Below, in pieces: positions 24,410 through 32,497 of a DNA stretch of 64,000 nucleotides. The DNA comes from Limosilactobacillus frumenti DSM 13145 (lineage in GTDB: Bacteria; Bacillota; Bacilli; Lactobacillales; Lactobacillaceae): assembly GCF_001436045.1 (NCBI RefSeq), contig NZ_AZER01000025.1:1-64000 (forward strand), written 5' to 3'. Every line of letters starts with the position of its first letter. Position 1 is the stretch's first letter. Both the position numbers and the translations under genes were made by a program. Under the pieces are notes generated by a model, which saw nothing but the letters and a program-made list of their open reading frames with translations, made no database searches and was not told the DNA's origin.

Positions 24410-25726
24410 ATGAAAGAACTACCAATTGCTAACCAAACAGGTCTTCATGGTACTTTAACTGTTCCTGGAGATAAGAGTATCTCTCACCGAGCCATTATGA
24501 TTGGCTCTATTGCTGAGGGAACTACTACCATTCATCATTTTCTGCGGGGTAATGATTGCTTGTCAACTCTACAGGCATTTCGTGACTTAGGAGTTCAGAT
24601 TGAAGATAATGGTGACACCATCACGGTTCATGGAAAGGGCTTTGCTGGTCTACATCCTGCCTCTCATCCCTTAGACATGGGTAATTCGGGCACCACCACA
24701 CGTCTGATGATGGGACTATTAGCTGGTAGTCAATTTACTACAAAACTTATTGGCGATGCTTCCTTATCAAAACGGCCCATGAAACGGGTCAGTGAACCAT
24801 TGAAAGCCTTCGGTGGTGAAGTCCAATTGACGACTAACGGAACATTACCGGCAACCATTGTCGGCCAGCAACTCCACGGTGCCGAATACGAGATGAAAGT
24901 AGCCTCTGCCCAAGTTAAAAGTGCTTTAATCTTTGCTGCCCTGCAAGCTAAGCAATCATCAACAATTGTCGAGAAATTACCAACTCGCAACCATACGGAG
25001 ATTATGCTACGTCAATTTGGTGCTCACATTCGCACTGTCGCCCATAAAATCATCTTGGTTGAGCCAGGGTCACCATTGATTGGCCGGGAAATTACTGTCC
25101 CCGGTGATATGTCATCAGCTGCTTTCTTCTTAGTCGCCGCCACCATTGTTCCACATTCCAAGGTGACTCTAAAAGGCGTCAACCTGAATCCTACCCGGAC
25201 TGGAATCATCGACATCCTTCGACAAATGGGGGCCAAGCTAACAATTGAGGAACGATTCTCTACTGGCGAACCAAGCGGCGATATTACGATTGAAAGTAGT
25301 GCTCTTCGTCCAATTCACTTAACAGCTAAAGATATTCCGGCAGTGATTGATGAGCTGCCCCTAGTAGCTCTGTTGGCTGCGTGTGCAGATGGCCAATCAA
25401 CGATCCACGGGGCCCAAGAGCTACGGGTCAAAGAAACTGACCGGATTAAGACCGTCGTCGCTGAATTACGCAAACTCGGCGTGCAGGTCAAAGAGTTGCC
25501 TGATGGGATGGTTATTGACGGTCGCTCATCATGGGACGTTCAAGATCCACAACTTGAGAGTTACGGTGACCACCGGTTGGGGATGATGGATGCAATTGCT
25601 GCTTTAAAAGCTGACCAACCGCTACAACTCGCCCATGCAGATGCCGTGGCCGTTTCTTACCCTGGTTTCTTTGACGACTTGGCAACTCTTCTAGGAGGCA
25701 CGCAACATGACAACGATCTTAATTAA
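24410..25726 (+). CDS. aroA: EPSP synthase (3-phosphoshikimate 1-carboxyvinyltransferase)
   Basis: A 438-residue enzyme that joins PEP to shikimate-3-phosphate. GDKSISHRAIMIGSIAEG binds phosphate near the N-terminus, LDMGNSGTTTRLMMGLLAGS is the family signature, KRPMKRVSEPLKAFGG and LRVKETDRI the other active-site segments. The length and domain pair are normal. Its 3' end overlaps tyrA by 20 bp, indicating translational coupling. Confidence 0.96.
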   Translation: MKELPIANQTGLHGTLTVPGDKSISHRAIMIGSIAEGTTTIHHFLRGNDCLSTLQAFRDLGVQIEDNGDTITVHGKGFAGLHPASHPLDMGNSGTTTRLMMGLLAGSQFTTKLIGDASLSKRPMKRVSEPLKAFGGEVQLTTNGTLPATIVGQQLHGAEYEMKVASAQVKSALIFAALQAKQSSTIVEKLPTRNHTEIMLRQFGAHIRTVAHKIILVEPGSPLIGREITVPGDMSSAAFFLVAATIVPHSKVTLKGVNLNPTRTGIIDILRQMGAKLTIEERFSTGEPSGDITIESSALRPIHLTAKDIPAVIDELPLVALLAACADGQSTIHGAQELRVKETDRIKTVVAELRKLGVQVKELPDGMVIDGRSSWDVQDPQLESYGDHRLGMMDAIAALKADQPLQLAHADAVAVSYPGFFDDLATLLGGTQHDNDLN

Positions 25727-26552
25727 GGGTCTTGGTTTAATCGGTTCATCATTAGCCAGAATTATTAAGCAGGGTCATCCAGACGCAATAGTGCTAGCAA
25801 TTGATCCGGACCAGGATAATATTACATTTGCCCGTCAGCAAGGCTTTATTGACCAAGCAGTGACAAATCTGGAGGCGGCTAGTCAGGCTGATTTCATTAT
25901 TTTGGCAACTCCGGTATCGCAAATTGTGACAGACATTCAGCAGTTAGCTCAGTTGCCTCTAAAGCCTTCAGTGGTGATTACTGATGTCGGGTCCACCAAG
26001 CAGACCATTATGCACGCAGCCCAGGCATTAACGACTAAAGGAATTGATTTTGTAGGCGGCCACCCAATGGCCGGGTCTCACTTAACCGGTGCCCAGGCCG
26101 GTAAAGCTGACCTATTCAAAGACGCCTTTTACTTCCTGGTACCAACAATTAAGGGGGATAGCGCACAACGACTGCGGTCCCTCCTTATTGCTGCTGGGGT
26201 AAAGTGGACACCCATTAAAGCTGAAGATCACGATAAATTAGTGGCTCAAATTAGCCACCTTCCCCATATTTTGGCTTACACGCTAGTACAACAAACTGCC
26301 TACACTTTAGCTGGTCAACAACCAGGAATTAACGCGGCTGCCGGGGGCTTTAAGTCTACTACCCGAATTGCTCAAGCTGACCCAACCATGTGGACAGCCA
26401 TCATGCAGAACAATCGGACTGACATTCTGCACCAATTAGACGAATACATAACAGATTTACAAAAAGTACGAACTGCAATCAACAAAGGTGACTTAACGAC
26501 TTTGAGAGAGTTATTTAGTGAAGCAGCAACGATTCGCAAAGAATTGAACTGA
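25707..26552 (+). CDS. tyrA: Prephenate dehydrogenase
   Basis: A 281-residue NAD-dependent enzyme that oxidises prephenate to 4-hydroxyphenylpyruvate, the last committed step before tyrosine transamination. The Rossmann motif GLGLIGSSLARII is at residues 8-20, VGGHPMAGSHLTG at about 112-124, and HLPHILAYTLVQ holds the catalytic-domain histidine. No ACT or mutase domain is fused, so feedback control of the enzyme by tyrosine is not evident here. ATG lies 16 nt behind CTAGGAGGC, inside the end of aroA. The presence of tyrA and absence of pheA in the operon explains why its leader uses tyrosine codons. Confidence 0.94.
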   Translation: MTTILIKGLGLIGSSLARIIKQGHPDAIVLAIDPDQDNITFARQQGFIDQAVTNLEAASQADFIILATPVSQIVTDIQQLAQLPLKPSVVITDVGSTKQTIMHAAQALTTKGIDFVGGHPMAGSHLTGAQAGKADLFKDAFYFLVPTIKGDSAQRLRSLLIAAGVKWTPIKAEDHDKLVAQISHLPHILAYTLVQQTAYTLAGQQPGINAAAGGFKSTTRIAQADPTMWTAIMQNNRTDILHQLDEYITDLQKVRTAINKGDLTTLRELFSEAATIRKELN

Positions 26553-26563
26553 GGTGAAATAGG

Positions 26564-27067
26564 ATGAAAGTGATTTTAATTGGTTTTATGGGGAGTGGCA
26601 AGACCACCGTCAGCAATCTTTTAAGCGATCAACTCAATTTACCAGTCACTGATCTCGACCAAGCAATTATTGATCACAGTCAAATGTCGATTCCGCAAAT
26701 TTTTAAGCGTTCCGGTGAAATTGGTTTCCGCCAAATTGAGCACCAAGTTTTGCTAGAAACGCTGCAATCTAAGGATGGTATCTTGGCTACCGGTGGTGGA
26801 ACCCCTTTGCGGGCTGACAATCGGTTAAAACTTCAAGAAGATCCTGCGCCAGTTATTTTGCTTCATGCTTCACCCGAAGAAACTGCTCGCCGCATTCAAG
26901 GCTCCCACGATCGACCGATTGCCAACCAATTAGATGTCATCGGTTTAGGGAAGCTATTAGCAAAGCGTCAGTCAAAATACGAAGAATGTGCTGATATCAC
27001 CATCGACACTGATGGTCGTTCACCGCAGTCCATTGCGGATGAGATAAAAGATATTATGAGTAACTAA
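26564..27067 (+). CDS. aroK: Shikimate kinase
   Basis: A 167-residue P-loop kinase. GFMGSGKTTVSNLL (residues 7-20) binds ATP, DLDQAIIDHSQMSIPQIF contains the shikimate-binding aspartate, and IFKRSGEIGFRQIEHQVL and ATGGGTPLR the second half of the site. The lid HDRPIAN follows. It phosphorylates shikimate at O3. It is the last gene of the operon, 11 bp after tyrA, and precedes a terminator shared with a convergent lipoprotein gene. All family features are present. Confidence 0.93.
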   Translation: MKVILIGFMGSGKTTVSNLLSDQLNLPVTDLDQAIIDHSQMSIPQIFKRSGEIGFRQIEHQVLLETLQSKDGILATGGGTPLRADNRLKLQEDPAPVILLHASPEETARRIQGSHDRPIANQLDVIGLGKLLAKRQSKYEECADITIDTDGRSPQSIADEIKDIMSN

Positions 27068-27080
27068 AATGAACTTAAAT

Positions 27081-27128
27081 AAAGAGGCATTTAGCATCGA
27101 GATAATTCTTGGTACTAAATGCCTCTTT
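27081..27128. terminator. Bidirectional intrinsic terminator
   Basis: AAAGAGGCATTTAG (27081-27094) pairs perfectly with 27115-27128, ending the aroK operon and the convergent lipoprotein gene. Confidence 0.85.
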
Positions 27129-27148
27129 AACAGTTTAAAATGTTGATA

Positions 27149-27712
27149 CTAATTATCAGCAGTAATTTTTGCATTATCAGCAATGTCATTTATACTCCCG
27201 GAATGAGCAATTTGAATTACCTGACTAGCTGAAATGGTCTTGAATGGCAATACCGTCCTTTCGGCTGAATCATGCGTTCCTTCACTATAAAGGTAAATGG
27301 TTTTCCCATCTGGGCTCATTGTGTACCCATTAATCATTCCGCCAGTCTGGTCACCCAAAGTAAACATGTAGAATGTCCCTGTCCCTGCTTGCGTGACCTT
27401 TGGACCATCACTTGAAATAACGGTTACCTGTAAATTGCCATCACCATTAGTTGCCGAATCTTTAAGGTTACTCCACGCACCATTATCCTTAGCACCAGCT
27501 GTCAAAACCGCTGCTGCAACTTGTTTAGGTTGCAATTGGCTAACTGAGGCATCATTATTACTAGAACTACTAGTACTATTAGATGCCGAACGTTGAATGG
27601 CACTATTTGACGAACTACTTGTTGAACTCGACTTACTATTATTACCACATGCTGTTAAGCATATGGCTGTTAATGGTAACAGCCCTAATGCAAGTATTTG
27701 TTGATGTTTCAT
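27149..27712 (-). CDS. Serine-rich lipoprotein of unknown function
   Basis: A 187-residue exported lipoprotein: signal peptide MKHQQILALGLLPLTAI, lipobox LTAC with the lipidated Cys at residue 22, then a low-complexity Ser/Asn linker to about residue 55, then a globular part with alternating strands (GTGTFYMFTLGDQTGG, TIYLYSEGTHDS). No named domain is recognised. Such proteins in lactobacilli are usually surface-anchored. It follows the aroD operon terminator and has its own unit. Confidence 0.75.
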   Translation of the reverse strand: MKHQQILALGLLPLTAICLTACGNNSKSSSTSSSSNSAIQRSASNSTSSSSNNDASVSQLQPKQVAAAVLTAGAKDNGAWSNLKDSATNGDGNLQVTVISSDGPKVTQAGTGTFYMFTLGDQTGGMINGYTMSPDGKTIYLYSEGTHDSAERTVLPFKTISASQVIQIAHSGSINDIADNAKITADN

Positions 27713-27853
27713 TGTTTATCCTCCCCCTAACATCACATCTCCTCTAGTATACTGCAAAAGTATTGTTACGATATCTCTCATCGAGATAGCACAAATGACA
27801 TTAAAGTTGCTTATTTCAATAATGATCAACCACCATCTGCAATACATAATTAC

Positions 27854-27900
27854 AAAAATCCCCAATGATTAGTTTGCCCGACTAATCATTGGGGATTTTT
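27854..27900. terminator. Strong terminator of the aroF-aroD operon
   Basis: A perfect 19-bp stem (27854-27872 with 27882-27900) with A and T tracts. The remainder of 27713-27932 shows no gene. Confidence 0.92.
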
Positions 27901-27932
27901 TCAAATAACTAAGCATATTCAAAACACAAAGT

Positions 27933-28709
27933 TCAGTTGTCGTTAATACTCAACTCATCGATCATCATTTTCATGGATTCCAATCTAATCTGACCTGGTG
28001 CAGATGCCTGGGATAAACTGGCGAATGTAATGCAGGAGCCAAATAATTCACCACTAATTCTTGTAATTTTTCCTAATTGGCCCATCGACATGGAGATTAA
28101 TGGTAGTTTCCCCTTAAGATGATAATCATTAGTAACTTCAAGGAGACGGAGAATGTCAGTAGTATTCTTAGGCATTACCGCAATTTTAGCAATATCGCCT
28201 CCTGCCCTTTCCATTTGATGTAAACAACTTGTCAGTCTCGCAGTCGGCGGTGTTTGTTTAAAATCATGGCTACTCATAATCACTTTGGCATTCTGCCGAT
28301 GTGCTAATTTTACGAGCTGTTGAATAACCACAGATGAGTGAGCCGTTATTTCAAGGTCAATCAAGTCCATACAATGATTCTCCAATAGTTCCTGATAAAT
28401 ATTTGCATATGCCTGATCGCCTTCATTAAAATGACCACCCTCAACTTGCGTTCGTAAGGTAATCAATAGTGGTCGAGGAGCAATCAGTGCTTGTAATTGA
28501 TGTGCAGTATCTACTAATTTAGCAATATTATTAAGATCACTTAAAAAATCGATCCGCCACTCTACTAGGTCGATTGCCGGTTTTTGCCCAATTTGATGTG
28601 CTGCATAGATAATTGACTGTAAGCTAGTCCCTACTAGCGGAACCGCAATCTTAGGCTTCCCTACTCCTAAAACTAAATCTTTAATTTTTATTTTTGGCAA
28701 CTTGATCAT
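27933..28709 (-). CDS. aroD: 3-Dehydroquinate dehydratase, type I
   Basis: A 258-residue TIM-barrel enzyme. Glu and Arg in LVEWRID, His in VIMSSHDF, and the Schiff-base Lys in IAKIAVMP are all present; FASLSQASAPGQI closes the active site. It dehydrates 3-dehydroquinate to 3-dehydroshikimate. The start is either ATG 28709, close behind GAGG, or TTG 28700, with better spacing; the gene overlaps the end of aroE. It is the last gene of the minus-strand aromatic operon. Confidence 0.93.
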   Translation of the reverse strand: MIKLPKIKIKDLVLGVGKPKIAVPLVGTSLQSIIYAAHQIGQKPAIDLVEWRIDFLSDLNNIAKLVDTAHQLQALIAPRPLLITLRTQVEGGHFNEGDQAYANIYQELLENHCMDLIDLEITAHSSVVIQQLVKLAHRQNAKVIMSSHDFKQTPPTARLTSCLHQMERAGGDIAKIAVMPKNTTDILRLLEVTNDYHLKGKLPLISMSMGQLGKITRISGELFGSCITFASLSQASAPGQIRLESMKMMIDELSINDN

Positions 28710-29577
28710 CCTCAAATAATAGGTGGCGAATGTAATCAACTGGCATTTGTTTGCCCGTCCATAATTGAAAGGCTTCTGCTCCTTGTTCAATAATCATTCC
28801 GATCCCATTTAACCGGTGAGCCACTCCGGCTTGTTTAGCCACTTTCAACAATTTCGTTTCACGTGGGGCGTAAACAGCATCAAAAACAATCATTTGTTGG
28901 TGAAACCAGGTCGGATCGTTGACGACTGATTCATTTTCATGTGGTTTCATCCCCAAACTAGTCGTATCACAGTAAATATCTGCACTAGCTAATTCTTGTT
29001 TGAAATCACTTTGATCTTCTAATGCATGCAGCGTCGCGTGGCACTTCGTATGATGATTAATCAACTCTACATTTTTACATGCTTGAGACCATTTAGCACC
29101 GGAACGGCGGTTAAAAATGGCAATTTCACCAACACCATCTAACGCTGCTTGAATAGCAATGGCTGTCCCTGCACCACCGGCTCCGGCTAATACCATTTTG
29201 GCTCCCAAAATATTTAGTCCTTCATCCCGTAAAGCCTGCATAAAGCCGGTTCCATCGGTGATATGACCAGTTAAAACGCCATGATCATTGACGACGGTAT
29301 TAACTGTTCCTGTTAATTGGGCTGCTGGCGAAAGTTTATCCAATAGCGGAACGATAGCTTGTTTATTGGGCATTGAAATATTGGCTCCCCGCATATGAAG
29401 AGTCCGCATTGATTGAACCGCGTTCGCTAACTGGTCTTGCCCAACTTCAAATGCCAAGTAAACATCATTTAAACCGAGTTTGGCAAAAGCGTTATTGTGC
29501 ATTTTAGGAGATAATGAATGCTTGATTGGTGTTGCAAAAATACCAAATAAACCGGTATGCCCATCAATTCGTTCCAT
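28681..29577 (-). CDS. aroE: Shikimate dehydrogenase
   Basis: A 298-residue NADPH-dependent enzyme. HSLSPKMHNNAF binds shikimate, MPNKQAIVPLLD carries the catalytic Lys, and VLAGAGGAGTAIAIQAAL is the Rossmann motif. The C-terminal IIEQGAEAFQLWTG is typical. It reduces 3-dehydroshikimate to shikimate. The start ATG 29577 comes 1 bp behind the stop of a 30-codon ORF that carries its ribosome binding site (GAGGAG). It overlaps aroD by 29 bp. Confidence 0.94.
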   Translation of the reverse strand: MERIDGHTGLFGIFATPIKHSLSPKMHNNAFAKLGLNDVYLAFEVGQDQLANAVQSMRTLHMRGANISMPNKQAIVPLLDKLSPAAQLTGTVNTVVNDHGVLTGHITDGTGFMQALRDEGLNILGAKMVLAGAGGAGTAIAIQAALDGVGEIAIFNRRSGAKWSQACKNVELINHHTKCHATLHALEDQSDFKQELASADIYCDTTSLGMKPHENESVVNDPTWFHQQMIVFDAVYAPRETKLLKVAKQAGVAHRLNGIGMIIEQGAEAFQLWTGKQMPVDYIRHLLFEDDQVAKNKN

Positions 29578-29578
29578 T

Positions 29579-29671
29579 TTATTTACTCCTCAATTCATTA
29601 ACATTAGATGAAATTAATTTAACTTCTTGTTCGGCAACCTGTCTTGCTAGTTCACGATCTTGTTTTGTCAT
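29579..29671 (-). CDS. 30-residue ORF upstream of aroE
   Basis: Starts at ATG 29671 after a perfect AAGGAGAATTATT spacing and ends 1 bp before aroE. The peptide opens MTKQDRELARQVAEQEV and ends NVNELRSK: charged, helical, no membrane segment. Its last codons contain the aroE ribosome binding site, so translating it would control aroE. It lies 46 bp after the 128-residue ORF in the same operon. It is not recognised; it may be a coupling ORF or a real micro-protein. Confidence 0.6.
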   Translation of the reverse strand: MTKQDRELARQVAEQEVKLISSNVNELRSK

Positions 29672-29717
29672 AATAATTCTCCTTATTTAATAATCAATCT
29701 TTTTCTCTCAATATGCT

Positions 29718-30104
29718 TTACTGGGCAGCAAAGCCAACTGTGATGTTATCGGCAACAACACTTTGACCAAAGAGGTCTGTTAATGCATCTTGAATTAATC
29801 GGCTAAGAATCATTTGCTGCTGATGATTCAAATGACTCGTCCATTGAGGCTGGTAAATAAAATTAATGTGTTGAATTTGCTGTTTAGTTAAATCATGTAA
29901 GCAGTTGTCGAATTGACGACTAATTCTTTCAACAAATTCAAAGGGTGTTAGTTGTTGGGCCCCTTCATCAATTCGAAAACAAACTGGTTGTTGATGATGT
30001 AAGGCCGTTTTAATTTGCTGACTAGTGATTGTTGAATCCGCATTACCTTCCACCCATGTAATATTGTTTAAGACTGCTTTGTTTTTAATTGAGTTCATAA
30101 CCAT
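29718..30104 (-). CDS. Unknown 128-residue protein within the aromatic operon
   Basis: A soluble protein from MVMNSIKNKAVLNNITW to FAAQ, without signal or membrane segments, rich in Gln and His. It lies between aroB and aroE, 13 bp downstream of aroB, with AAGGAG upstream. Segments such as VCFRIDEGAQQLTPFEFVER and HINFIYQPQW look like an alpha/beta fold, but I recognise no family; AroQ or AroH mutase motifs are absent. The position suggests a role in the pathway or its control. Start ATG 30104 or ATG 30098. Confidence 0.65.
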   Translation of the reverse strand: MVMNSIKNKAVLNNITWVEGNADSTITSQQIKTALHHQQPVCFRIDEGAQQLTPFEFVERISRQFDNCLHDLTKQQIQHINFIYQPQWTSHLNHQQQMILSRLIQDALTDLFGQSVVADNITVGFAAQ

Positions 30105-30117
30105 AATTCATTGCTCC

Positions 30118-31191
30118 TTACTGCCGTGGTACTTTTAACGTATTAGAAATCTGATTTTCTGGAACTGTTAAGATTGCTGGTTGGCCAATCTTCTTAATAT
30201 AGACTAAGTTCAAGTGCCCATTGTGGTTCTTTTTATCGTGTTTAATTTTATCTAGGATCTGTGGTGAGCTTAACAGCGGAGAGCTAACAGGTAGCCCCAC
30301 TGCCGCTAATTGAGTACGGATCTTGGCGGTTACTCCTGCCACAGTTTTGCCTGCTTCTTCAAAATCTTGACAAATAGCGACTGTGCCAATGCTAACTGCT
30401 TCTCCATGACGTAACTTGCCGTTTGCTAATGCTTCTACCGCATGGCCAATTGTGTGCCCAAAGTTCAAAAGTTGTCTCTGGCCACCCTCCTTTTCATCTG
30501 CCATAACAATATCTGCCTTGAATTGGATGGAACCTTCGCTTAAACTCATCGCATTAGCAAGAATATCAGTGGGACTTTCAATCTTTTCGATTAGTTGCCA
30601 GAAGTTGCCACCGGTCATTGCTGCAACCTTAACAATTTCCCCGTAACCTTCAACTAAATCCCGCTGCGTTAGTGTCTTCAGTGTTGTGGGGTCAATTAAG
30701 ACTAAGTCTGGTTCGTAAAAGGATCCTACAATGTTCTTAGTAGTTCCCAAATCAACAGCTGTTTTACCACCAACTGAGCTATCAACTTGTGCTAATAATG
30801 AAGTAGGAACCTGAATTAGAGAGATGCCACGCATATAGGTGGCTGCCAGAAAGCCTGCTAAGTCACCCGTCACCCCGCCGCCAAGGGCAACCACTCCGTC
30901 ATCACGATTAAAATTATCTGTCACTAGTTGCTGAGCTAATGTTTGTAATTGTGACAATGACTTGGAAGCTTCGCCAGCAGGAAATTGATAACAATGAACA
31001 GTAAACCCATTATTCGTTAATTGGTCTGCGAGTTGTTGCTGGTATAATGGGGCGACATTATCATCACTCACAATGGCAACCTTCCGTGGTGCCCAAACAG
31101 ATGAGATCAACTTACCAGCATTATTGAGTAGTCCCTTTTCAATTAAGACATCATAATGCTTATTCGTTAGTGCGACTGTAATCTTTTTCAT
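30118..31191 (-). CDS. aroB: 3-Dehydroquinate synthase
   Basis: A 357-residue NAD- and metal-dependent enzyme that cyclises DAHP to 3-dehydroquinate. ALGGGVTGDLAGFLAATYMRG binds NAD, PTSLLAQVDSSVGGKTAVD is the central signature, and the metal ligands are in EGYGEIVK, LNFGHTIGHAVE and RHGEAVSIG. Length is normal. It lies 14 bp after the DAHP synthase gene. ATG 31191 follows AGGAGTAA. Confidence 0.95.
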   Translation of the reverse strand: MKKITVALTNKHYDVLIEKGLLNNAGKLISSVWAPRKVAIVSDDNVAPLYQQQLADQLTNNGFTVHCYQFPAGEASKSLSQLQTLAQQLVTDNFNRDDGVVALGGGVTGDLAGFLAATYMRGISLIQVPTSLLAQVDSSVGGKTAVDLGTTKNIVGSFYEPDLVLIDPTTLKTLTQRDLVEGYGEIVKVAAMTGGNFWQLIEKIESPTDILANAMSLSEGSIQFKADIVMADEKEGGQRQLLNFGHTIGHAVEALANGKLRHGEAVSIGTVAICQDFEEAGKTVAGVTAKIRTQLAAVGLPVSSPLLSSPQILDKIKHDKKNHNGHLNLVYIKKIGQPAILTVPENQISNTLKVPRQ

Positions 31192-31205
31192 AAAAACATT
31201 ACTCC

Positions 31206-32201
31206 TTAATTGAATGCTTGAAGTGCCTTACGAACGGCATTAACTTTCTTGACCATTGTCTTAAATTGGTCTGGCTGAAGTGCTTGTGGACCATCAGACA
31301 AGGCGTGTGCCGGATCATCATGAATTTCAACAATTAATCCTGATGCACCAGCCGCTGTCCCGGCAAGTGCTAATGGTGTTACAAATTCCGTATGACCAGC
31401 AGCATGGCTTGGATCAGCAATGACTGGGTAATGAGTCAGCTTTTGCAGGACAGGAATAACACCAGCATCAAATGTGTTGCGAGTGTACTTGTTATCAAAT
31501 GTCCGAATGCCTCGTTCGGCAATCATAATTTGATGATTACCACCAGCCGCAATGTATTCGGTTGCGTTCAACACGTCATCAACGGTTGCAGACATACCAC
31601 GCTTCAGCATCACTGGCGTTTGGGTCTTCCCGACCGCCTTCAGCAACGAAAAGTTTTGCATGTTCCGTGCGCCAATTTGGAAAATATCAGTAAACTGTTC
31701 AACCAACGGGACATGTTCATCATCCATAACTTCAGTGATCACATCCAGTCCAAAGTGGTCAGCGGCCTTTCGCAAGTCAACTAACCCTTCTTTACCCAAT
31801 CCTTGGAATGAGTAAGGAGAAGTGCGGGGCTTAAAGGCGCCACCACGCAGTACTGTTGCTCCGGCGTCTTTAGCCACTTTGGCCATTTTCATCACATGTT
31901 CAGCTGATTCCACCGAACATGGACCAGCCATTAAAGTGAAGTGGTCGCCACCAATCACGGAATGTGGTGTCTTGATAATTGTGTCTTCCGGATGGAACAA
32001 ACGGGAAGCTTGCACTGCTTTAGGAACATCGGTAATAATTTGACTAGCTTGTGCGCGTTCTTCGTCAGTCAAATCTGCTGGATGAGCGCCTTGAATAGCA
32101 ACTCGATTATTATGAACAAATACTTGATGGTCACTAGCAAAATGCTTCTCTAACTTGTTAATCATTAATTGGGCGTTTTCATTCTTTAATACGATAATCA
32201 T
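31206..32201 (-). CDS. aroF: 3-Deoxy-7-phosphoheptulonate (DAHP) synthase, type I-beta
   Basis: A 331-residue enzyme, first step of the shikimate pathway from PEP and erythrose-4-P. The catalytic barrel from about residue 75 has MAGPCSVESAEHV, RGGAFKPRTSPYSFQG, QIGARNMQNF, KRGMSAT and ADPSHAAGH, all of the type I-beta class. The first 70 residues (MIIVLKNENAQLMINKL and on) form a ferredoxin-like domain as in the Thermotoga enzyme, where it mediates tyrosine feedback inhibition. ATG 32201 is preferred to 32210. The gene is preceded by a tyrosine-codon attenuator, so tyrosine may act on both enzyme and transcription. Confidence 0.95.
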   Translation of the reverse strand: MIIVLKNENAQLMINKLEKHFASDHQVFVHNNRVAIQGAHPADLTDEERAQASQIITDVPKAVQASRLFHPEDTIIKTPHSVIGGDHFTLMAGPCSVESAEHVMKMAKVAKDAGATVLRGGAFKPRTSPYSFQGLGKEGLVDLRKAADHFGLDVITEVMDDEHVPLVEQFTDIFQIGARNMQNFSLLKAVGKTQTPVMLKRGMSATVDDVLNATEYIAAGGNHQIMIAERGIRTFDNKYTRNTFDAGVIPVLQKLTHYPVIADPSHAAGHTEFVTPLALAGTAAGASGLIVEIHDDPAHALSDGPQALQPDQFKTMVKKVNAVRKALQAFN

Positions 32202-32238
32202 TACAATCACTCTTTCTCAAAATTCTTGGTAAAAAAAT

Positions 32239-32432
32239 ATCCCCACAGCGTTGAAACACTGTGAGGATTTTTTATAGCAAATATGAAAATGCTAAATGGA
32301 GTTTATCCAACCACACAGTGTTCACATGTGCTGCGTGGTTGGTAAATCATGTTATTATCAACCACACAGGTTACTAAGCCAGAGCCCGCAACCTGTGTGG
32401 TGTGAACCCTAGCGTGGTTGATAATAATAGTA
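32239..32432 (-). promoter_or_regulatory. Tyrosine-responsive transcription attenuator, aroF operon
   Basis: Minus-strand leader with several exclusive helices. P1: 32414-32427 (over the Tyr-Gln-Pro codons) with 32352-32365, perfect 14 bp. Hairpin 2: 32390-32401 with 32361-32372, perfect 12 bp, overlapping P1's 3' arm. Hairpin 3: 32331-32342 with 32307-32318, 12 bp with one G-T. Terminator: 32257-32268 with 32239-32250, then a T run (plus 32231-32237). The 3' arm of hairpin 3 (32311-32322) can pair 11 of 12 with the terminator's 5' arm (32255-32266), which is an antiterminator. The GTGTGGTT/AACCACAC elements recur and can swap partners. Fold read by eye. Confidence 0.82.
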
Positions 32433-32459
32433 ACTAAATGATGCTTTAGAAAAACTCAT
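32409..32459 (-). CDS. Tyrosine leader peptide (SYYYYQPR)
   Basis: A 16-codon ORF, MSFSKASFSYYYYQPR, from ATG 32459 to TAG 32409, with AAGGAG (32468-32473) 8 nt upstream. Codons 10-13 (32421-32432) are four consecutive tyrosine codons, TAC TAT TAT TAT. It is the only ORF in the leader of the DAHP synthase operon and overlaps the first arm of the attenuator. A run of four codons for the pathway end product, with a perfect Shine-Dalgarno sequence, is the hallmark of a stalling leader peptide as in enterobacterial his, phe and trp operons. Confidence 0.88.
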   Translation of the reverse strand: MSFSKASFSYYYYQPR

Positions 32460-32497
32460 GATTTGAACTCCTTAATTCTTTTCTTGATGTTGGCTAA

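Noticed and set aside
30087-30111. Mini ORF MNYGYELN behind AAGGAG between aroB and the 128-residue gene
   Set aside because: It contains two Tyr codons but only eight codons, overlaps the larger gene's start in another frame, and there is no terminator or hairpin set nearby. Treated as chance.
32280-32440. AACCACAC repeats as a CRISPR-like or iteron array
   Set aside because: The elements are few, in alternating orientation, irregularly spaced and pair with each other as RNA arms; there are no cas genes or replication genes.
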